Assembly: GCA_900317515.1 (NCBI GenBank)
Contig: ONHA01000022.1
Location: 1-64,000, forward strand
DNA length: 64,000 bases
Direction: 5' to 3'
From: an uncultured Eubacteriales bacterium
Lineage (GTDB): Bacteria > Bacillota > Clostridia > Lachnospirales > Lachnospiraceae
Every line of letters starts with the position of its first letter. Within the stretch, counting starts at the first letter, position 1. Made by a program: the position numbers and the translations under genes. A model generated the notes under the pieces. The model was not told the origin of the DNA and ran no database searches. It saw only the letters and a program-made list of their open reading frames with translations. Below are positions 59,094 through 64,000 of this stretch, in pieces.

Positions 59094-60440
59094 ATGGCTG
59101 TTTATTCATTCAAAGGTGGTGTCCATCCGAAGGGGAATAAAGAACTGACTGCGGAGAAGGCTCTCACGGAGCTCATCCCGCAGGGGGATATGGTCTATCC
59201 CTTAAGCCAGCACATCGGTAAGCCGGCCGCGCCTGTCGTAAAGAAGAACGACATGGTGCTTGCGGGCCAGCTGATCGCGCAGGCGGACGGTTTTATTTCC
59301 GCAAACATTCACAGTGCCTGCTCCGGCAAGGTGAAGGCGATCGATCGCAGACTGAATGCCTCGGGCGTTCCCTGCGACTGCATCGTCATTGAAAATGACG
59401 GACAGTTCACACCCGCCCCGGGTGTGGGAGAACCCGTCGACTATTCCGGCTTCACACCGCAGGAAATCATCGCAAAGATCAAGGATGCGGGGATCGTCGG
59501 TCTCGGCGGCGCGGGCTTCCCGACCAACGTCAAGATGATGCCGAAGAACCCGGAGGAGATCCGCTATATCATCGCGAACGGTGCGGAGTGCGAGCCCGGG
59601 ATCACCTGCGACGACCGTCTGATGCGCGAGCATACGGACTGGGTCGTCGAGGGTCTCAAGATCGTGCTTTCCATTTTCCCGAACGCGAAGGGCGTGATTG
59701 CCATCGAGGACAACAAGCCCGGGGCGATCAAGGCGATGGAAGAGGCTGTTAAGGGAAATGAAAAACTCTCTGTCCTCACGCTCAAAACCAAGTACCCGCA
59801 GGGCGGTGAGCGCAACCTTGTCCATGCCGTGACAGGCATGTACATGGAGTCCGGCGCTCTTCCGGCCAGCCTCGGCGTCATCGTGGACAACGTGGCGACG
59901 CTCGCCGCGATCTACCGTGCCGTGGCTTACAATGAGCCGATCATGACGAAGGGGTTCACGGCGACCGGCGATGCCTTCAATAACCCGGGCAACTTCACGG
60001 TCCGCCTCGGAACCTCCTTAAAGGAGATCGTCGAAGCTGCCGGCGGTCTTAAGGAGGGCGCAAAGAAGATCATCTTAGGCGGCCCGATGATGGGTCCGGC
60101 CATCTCAAACCTCGATGCTCCGATCGTCAAGGCGAACAACGCCCTGACGGCTTATATGGAGGATGAGGTCGAGAAGGCGGAGCTTCAGATGAATGCCTGC
60201 ATCCGCTGCGGCAGATGCACCCGCGTATGTCCGCTCGGCCTGATGCCCCAGCAGATGGCGAAGGCCTGCGAGAGAGGCGACATCGAGCGCTTTGTGAAGC
60301 TCTCGGGTGCCGACTGCATCCAGTGCGGAACCTGCTCCTTCATCTGCCCGGCAAAACGCCCGCTCACCCAGCTCTTTAAACAGACAAAGCCGGTTGCGAT
60401 GTCCTACATCCGCATGCAGGCACAGAAGAAGGAGGCATAA
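59094..60440 (+). CDS. rnfC: Electron transport complex subunit RnfC
   Basis: 448 residues. FKGGVHPKGNKELT is the family start. A barrel-sandwich part covers residues 45-90 and a NADH/FMN-binding fold follows (AGIVGLGGAGFPTNVKM, NGAECEPGITCDDRLM, GGERNLVHAVTGMYME). Two [4Fe-4S] cysteine sets come near residues 368-430 (CIRCGRCTRVCP, CIQCGTCSFICP). RnfC receives or gives electrons to NAD(H). First gene of the rnf operon, 56 nt after tatC. Confidence 0.95.
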   Translation: MAVYSFKGGVHPKGNKELTAEKALTELIPQGDMVYPLSQHIGKPAAPVVKKNDMVLAGQLIAQADGFISANIHSACSGKVKAIDRRLNASGVPCDCIVIENDGQFTPAPGVGEPVDYSGFTPQEIIAKIKDAGIVGLGGAGFPTNVKMMPKNPEEIRYIIANGAECEPGITCDDRLMREHTDWVVEGLKIVLSIFPNAKGVIAIEDNKPGAIKAMEEAVKGNEKLSVLTLKTKYPQGGERNLVHAVTGMYMESGALPASLGVIVDNVATLAAIYRAVAYNEPIMTKGFTATGDAFNNPGNFTVRLGTSLKEIVEAAGGLKEGAKKIILGGPMMGPAISNLDAPIVKANNALTAYMEDEVEKAELQMNACIRCGRCTRVCPLGLMPQQMAKACERGDIERFVKLSGADCIQCGTCSFICPAKRPLTQLFKQTKPVAMSYIRMQAQKKEA

Positions 60441-60442
60441 GT

Positions 60443-62026
60443 ATGGAAGAGAAAAGACTTTTTAACCTTACCTCCTCCCCGCATTTAAGGAGTGAACACA
60501 CCGTCACGTCCGAGATGCTGAATGTGATCATCGCGCTGCTCCCGGCGACGGTATTTGCGGTTTTCCATTTCGGGCTTCATTCGCTGCTGGTCATTTTAAT
60601 GAGCGTCGTGTCGGCCTGCCTGACGGAGTTCGTGTTTGACTACATCGCAAAGAAACCCAACACACTTATGGACGGTTCGGCGATCGTCACGGGTCTTCTC
60701 CTGGCGCTCTGTCTGCCGCCTTCGGTACCGCTCTACATTCCGTACATCGGCTCTCTCTTCGCGGTCCTCTTTGCGAAGTGTATGTTCGGCGGTCTCGGCA
60801 AGAACTTCATGAACCCGGCTCTGGCCGGCCGTGCATTCCTGCTGATCTCCTTCGGCAAGGTCATGACGGACTACAGCACGGACGCGCTCTCCGGCGCGAC
60901 GCCGCTCGCAATCTTAAATGAGGGCAGAACCGTCAACATCGGCGATATGTTCCTCGGCAATGTCAGCGGCCACATCGGTGTGAGTGTCTGCCTGCTTCTC
61001 ATCGGCGGTATCTACCTCATCTGGAAGGGCACGATCAAGTGGCTGATCCCGGTCTCGACGCTCGGCTCCTTTGTGATCCTGATGGCGCTCTTCGGCACCG
61101 AGGGATTTGATGTCAAGTATCTCCTCACGGAGCTCTGCGGCGGCGGTATCGTCCTCGGCGCGTTCTTCATGGCGACGGACCCGGTTACCAGCCCGATGGC
61201 GGAGATCAACCAGATCATCTACGGCTGCTTCATCGGCTTCCTGTCCATGATCTTCCGCACCAAGAGCGGCATGGCGGACGGAACATCCTACGCGATCATC
61301 GTCGCGAACATGGTCGTTCCGATGCTCGACAAGTACATCGTTCCACATCCGTTCGGGATCGGCAAGAAGGGCCAGACCCTTCCGGTACCGGGCGATGACA
61401 CGAAGAAGAAAGGCCTTGCGCTTCCGACATCGGCTGTCCTTCTGGCGGCGATCACTCTCATCGCAGGTGTGGCTCTGGCCGGCGCCAACGCTCTGACGGT
61501 CGACAAGATCGCGGAGAACCAGCTCGCCAAGAAGCTTGAATCCTACGCTTCGGTTATCCCGGGCGCGGAGGAATTCGGCTACGATGACGAAGTCGTCAAG
61601 GCGATCGAAGGCTTTGACGGCGGTATCTACGGCGGCGGTTCCTACGGAAAGTCCTACATCAATGAGGCTGTCGTCGGCAAGGACGCCTCCGGCAATCCCG
61701 TCGGCTACGCGGTGAGCGTGACGAACATGGAAGGCTTTGACGGCGAGATCACGCTTTCCGTCGGTTTTGACACGGAAGGCACGGTCCTCGGCATCGAGTT
61801 CACCGTGATCAATGAGACCGCCGGCATGGGCATGCTCGCGACGGAAGCTTCCTGGAAGGCCCAGTTTGCGGGCGTCAAGACGGATTCGTTCATCCTGAAC
61901 AAGGGCGGCGGATCTACGGCGGCCAATGAGATCGACTCGGTCTCCGGCGCTTCGGTAACCTCCGGTGCGGTTGTCAACGCGGTCAACGCAGCGGTCAATT
62001 TCTATCAGACTTATTTAGCGGCGTGA
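60443..62026 (+). CDS. RnfD-RnfG fusion protein
   Basis: 527 residues, 2 nt after rnfC. Residues 1-305 are RnfD with about nine helices and the flavinylation motif DALSGAT (Thr near 153). Residues ~306-330 are a charged linker (KKGQTLPVPGDDTKKK). Residues 331-527 are RnfG: one membrane helix (VLLAAITLIAGVALAGANAL), then an extracytoplasmic FMN domain with TAGMGMLATEASWKAQF and the acceptor motif DSVSGAS (Ser near 504, where Thr is usual). Both FMNs would be attached by ApbE. In most genomes RnfD and RnfG are separate; no separate rnfG exists here. No frameshift is needed to explain the fusion. Confidence 0.93.
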   Translation: MEEKRLFNLTSSPHLRSEHTVTSEMLNVIIALLPATVFAVFHFGLHSLLVILMSVVSACLTEFVFDYIAKKPNTLMDGSAIVTGLLLALCLPPSVPLYIPYIGSLFAVLFAKCMFGGLGKNFMNPALAGRAFLLISFGKVMTDYSTDALSGATPLAILNEGRTVNIGDMFLGNVSGHIGVSVCLLLIGGIYLIWKGTIKWLIPVSTLGSFVILMALFGTEGFDVKYLLTELCGGGIVLGAFFMATDPVTSPMAEINQIIYGCFIGFLSMIFRTKSGMADGTSYAIIVANMVVPMLDKYIVPHPFGIGKKGQTLPVPGDDTKKKGLALPTSAVLLAAITLIAGVALAGANALTVDKIAENQLAKKLESYASVIPGAEEFGYDDEVVKAIEGFDGGIYGGGSYGKSYINEAVVGKDASGNPVGYAVSVTNMEGFDGEITLSVGFDTEGTVLGIEFTVINETAGMGMLATEASWKAQFAGVKTDSFILNKGGGSTAANEIDSVSGASVTSGAVVNAVNAAVNFYQTYLAA

Positions 62027-62040
62027 GGAGGTGAAGAGAA

Positions 62041-62742
62041 ATGAATTCAAGCATGGAACGTATTTATAACGGTATCGTGAAGGAGAATCCTGTCTTCATC
62101 ATGATGCTCGGCATGTGCCCCTGCCTCGCGGTCACGACTTCGGTCACCAACGCGATCGGCATGGGTGTCTCGACAACAGCCGTTCTGGTCGCTTCGAACG
62201 TGGTTATTTCCCTTGTCCGCAAGATCATTCCGGATGAAGTCCGTCTTCCGGCAGAGATCGTCATCGTGGCATCTCTGGTCACGGTCGTCCAGCTGATCAT
62301 GCAGGCATATTTCGTAGCGCTGAACGAATCTCTGGGTGTTTACATCCCCCTGATCGTCGTCAACTGCATCATCCTCGGCCGCGCGGAAGCGTACGCCATG
62401 AAAAATGATGTGTTTCCGTCACTGTTTGACGGTATCGGCATGGGGCTGGGCTTCACGATCGGCATCACGATCCTCGCGTTCTTCCGCGAGCTCTTAGGTG
62501 CCGGCACGGTGGCCGGGTTCCGGGTCATGCCGTCCTTCTACAAGCCGATCGACATGCTGGTCAAGGCTCCGGGAGCATTCCTGGTGCTGGGCGTCATCAT
62601 CATGGTGATGAACGCCTGGGGAATTTCCTCCCGCCAGGCGGAGCTGGTCTCCGGCGACGGCTGCGTAGGCTGTGCGGCGGCAGACAGCTGCGGGGCTAAG
62701 GGCAAAGAAAACTGCGAAAAGAAGGAGGAGGCTAAGGCATGA
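62041..62742 (+). CDS. rnfE: Electron transport complex subunit RnfE with Cys-rich C-terminal tail
   Basis: 233 residues after GAGGAGGTG. Six membrane helices: NPVFIMMLGMCPCLAVTTSVTNAIGMGV holds the conserved half-site cysteine, and GFRVMPSFY is conserved. The last 26 residues form a hydrophilic tail with four cysteines (C208, C211, C217, C225) not found in typical RnfE proteins. They could bind a metal or an Fe-S cluster. Overlaps rnfA by ATGA. Confidence 0.93.
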   Translation: MNSSMERIYNGIVKENPVFIMMLGMCPCLAVTTSVTNAIGMGVSTTAVLVASNVVISLVRKIIPDEVRLPAEIVIVASLVTVVQLIMQAYFVALNESLGVYIPLIVVNCIILGRAEAYAMKNDVFPSLFDGIGMGLGFTIGITILAFFRELLGAGTVAGFRVMPSFYKPIDMLVKAPGAFLVLGVIIMVMNAWGISSRQAELVSGDGCVGCAAADSCGAKGKENCEKKEEAKA

Positions 62743-63323
62743 GCGGCGAAACATCTCTTATCATGATTATTATCGGTGCGGCTCTGGTCAACAACGTAGT
62801 CTTAAGCCAGTTCCTCGGCATCTGCTCGTTCCTCGGCGTTTCCAGCCAGGTCAAGACCTCTGCCTCACTCGGCGGCGCGGTTATCTTCGTCATGACGATC
62901 GCTTCCGCGGTCGCCAACCTGCTCTACACATTCATTCTGGCCCCGCTGGGTCTCGATTACCTGCAGACGATCGTCTTCATCCTGGTTATCGCGGCTCTGG
63001 TCCAGATCGTCGAGATGTTCCTGAAGAAGACATCTCCGGGCCTGTATCAGGCACTCGGCATCTTCCTTCCGCTGATCACGACGAACTGCGCGGTTCTGGG
63101 CGTTGCCCTGAACAATGTCACGGACGGCTACAACTTCATCGAGTCCGTGGTCTCCGGCTTCGGCACGGCGGTAGGCTACACGATCGCAATCGTTCTTCTC
63201 GCCGGCATCCGTGAAAACATCGATGAGAGCGACCTTCCGGCTCCTGTCAAGGGAGCGCCGATCGTCCTTTTCTGCGCGGCGCTGATGGGCATTGCATTTT
63301 TCGGATTCAGTTCGCTGAGCTAA
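62739..63323 (+). CDS. rnfA: Electron transport complex subunit RnfA
   Basis: 194 residues, six helices. NNVVLSQFLGICSFLGVS holds the conserved cysteine that, with RnfE, binds the membrane-embedded [2Fe-2S] cluster. LPLITTNCAVLGVALNN supplies a second conserved cysteine. The IxF-DES part reads GIRENIDESDLPAPVKGAPI. Confidence 0.95.
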   Translation: MSGETSLIMIIIGAALVNNVVLSQFLGICSFLGVSSQVKTSASLGGAVIFVMTIASAVANLLYTFILAPLGLDYLQTIVFILVIAALVQIVEMFLKKTSPGLYQALGIFLPLITTNCAVLGVALNNVTDGYNFIESVVSGFGTAVGYTIAIVLLAGIRENIDESDLPAPVKGAPIVLFCAALMGIAFFGFSSLS

Positions 63324-63338
63324 GGAGGAGAGAAGAGT

Positions 63339-64000
63339 ATGAATGCGATTACACTGGTCATAATTACTGTTATTCTCCTCGCGGTCATCGGACTTCTGAT
63401 CGGCGTTCTTCTGGTCTTTGCGGGCCACAAGTTCCACGTGGAGGTTGATGAGCGCGAAGCGGCTGTCCGTGAAGTGCTTCCCGGCAACAACTGCGGCGCC
63501 TGCGGATACCCCGGCTGCGACGGCTGCGCGGCGGCGATCGTAAAGGGAGAAGCGGCGGTCAACGCCTGTCCGGTCGGCGGAGCTCCGGTAGCCGAGAAGA
63601 TCGGAAATATCATGGGTGTCGCCGCTGAGGCAGCCGAGAAGAAGGTGGCATTTGTCAAATGTGCCGGCGACTGCACGAAGGCTCACACCAAGGGTGCCTA
63701 TGTGGGCATCAAGACCTGCACGGCGGCTGCTGCGCTGCCGGGCAAGGGCGACAAGGTGTGCCAGCAGGGCTGCTTAGGCCTCGGCGAGTGCGTCTCGGTC
63801 TGCGAATTCGATGCGATCCACATCGTGAACGGCATCGCAAAGGTCGACCGCAATAAGTGCGTGGCCTGCGGCAGATGCGCGAAGATCTGTCCGCAGCACC
63901 TGATCGAGATCATCCCGGACAAGGCTGAGTACGCGGTTGAGTGCGCGAACACCGAGAAGGGCAAGCTCGTCAAGGAACAGTGCGACACCGGCTGCATCGG
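63339..64000 (+). CDS. rnfB: Electron transport complex subunit RnfB, cut by window end
   Basis: The frame is open from ATG 63339 (AAGGAGGAG upstream) to the end, 220 codons. One N-terminal helix (IITVILLAVIGLLIGVLLVF) is followed by the [4Fe-4S] module NNCGACGYPGCDGCAAAI. A cysteine-rich region comes next (CAGDC, CTAA, CQQGCLGLGECVSVCEFDAI) and then a 2x[4Fe-4S] ferredoxin repeat with CVACGRCAKICPQ. RnfB takes electrons from ferredoxin. Clostridial RnfB is usually 270-330 residues, so about a quarter is missing. Confidence 0.95.
   Translation, partial: MNAITLVIITVILLAVIGLLIGVLLVFAGHKFHVEVDEREAAVREVLPGNNCGACGYPGCDGCAAAIVKGEAAVNACPVGGAPVAEKIGNIMGVAAEAAEKKVAFVKCAGDCTKAHTKGAYVGIKTCTAAAALPGKGDKVCQQGCLGLGECVSVCEFDAIHIVNGIAKVDRNKCVACGRCAKICPQHLIEIIPDKAEYAVECANTEKGKLVKEQCDTGCI

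Overview
The window is GC-rich and gene-dense. It has strong AGGAGG-type ribosome binding sites, TTG/GTG starts, sigma-A-like promoters, many lipoproteins and no outer-membrane genes. With the Rnf complex, a multidomain flavodiiron protein and families such as DUF5685, DUF4956 and VTC, this suggests a Gram-positive anaerobic Clostridia genome, most likely a gut or rumen Lachnospiraceae. No species is claimed. There are no rRNA genes, CRISPR arrays or complete insertion sequences; one tRNA-Lys(CTT) is present.

Layout. 1-10.3 kb: an edge-truncated Rpn/PD-(D/E)XK-type gene, a secreted protein with exact 69-residue repeats, a 52-residue membrane peptide, an aromatic-acid-exporter-like protein, an unknown membrane protein, a LysR regulator divergent from a small protein and an Fe-S aldo/keto reductase, a Cthe_2159-like lipoprotein, and a Bax-inhibitor-1 protein. 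10.3-24.8 kb: Y-family DNA polymerase with a histidine phosphatase, a TAXI-type TRAP transporter, a sugar kinase, a PAP2 phosphatase, a flavodiiron/rubredoxin/NADH-rubredoxin-oxidoreductase fusion, tRNA-Lys, an orphan hisB, an AI-2E family protein, an aquaporin and an alanine symporter. 24.8-39.4 kb: MoxR-DUF58-DUF4129 operon, a polysaccharide deacetylase, peptidases T and C, a nitroreductase, a tandem cystatin-like lipoprotein, a heterodimeric ABC exporter, and a zinc-ribbon/DUF5685/DnaJ operon.

39.5-52.7 kb is a one-direction surface polysaccharide cluster: priming phosphotransferase, five glycosyltransferase genes (one a GT4-GT2 fusion), GDP-mannose synthesis (ManC and ManA), a Wzx flippase, and a large membrane protein that appears split by a one-base frameshift. 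52.8-57.5 kb holds a VTC/DUF4956 pair, then two small HTH-like genes facing a Ser/Thr kinase that is coupled to a prepilin peptidase and a TadZ-like ATPase. The other Tad pilus genes are absent. 57.5-64 kb holds the Tat translocase (two TatA/B proteins and TatC) and the Rnf ion-pumping complex in the order C, D-G fusion, E, A, B (cut by the window end). Rnf exchanges electrons between ferredoxin and NAD while building an ion gradient; the flavodiiron protein is expected to consume NADH to remove oxygen.

Two features run across genes. One is a family of intergenic palindromes built on GGGACGGTTCT...AGAACCGTCCC, some of which act as terminators. The other is a strong excess of the AT-rich octamer AAAATGAA/TTCATTTT in an otherwise GC-rich sequence, which is absent from the TRAP and Rnf/Tat regions.
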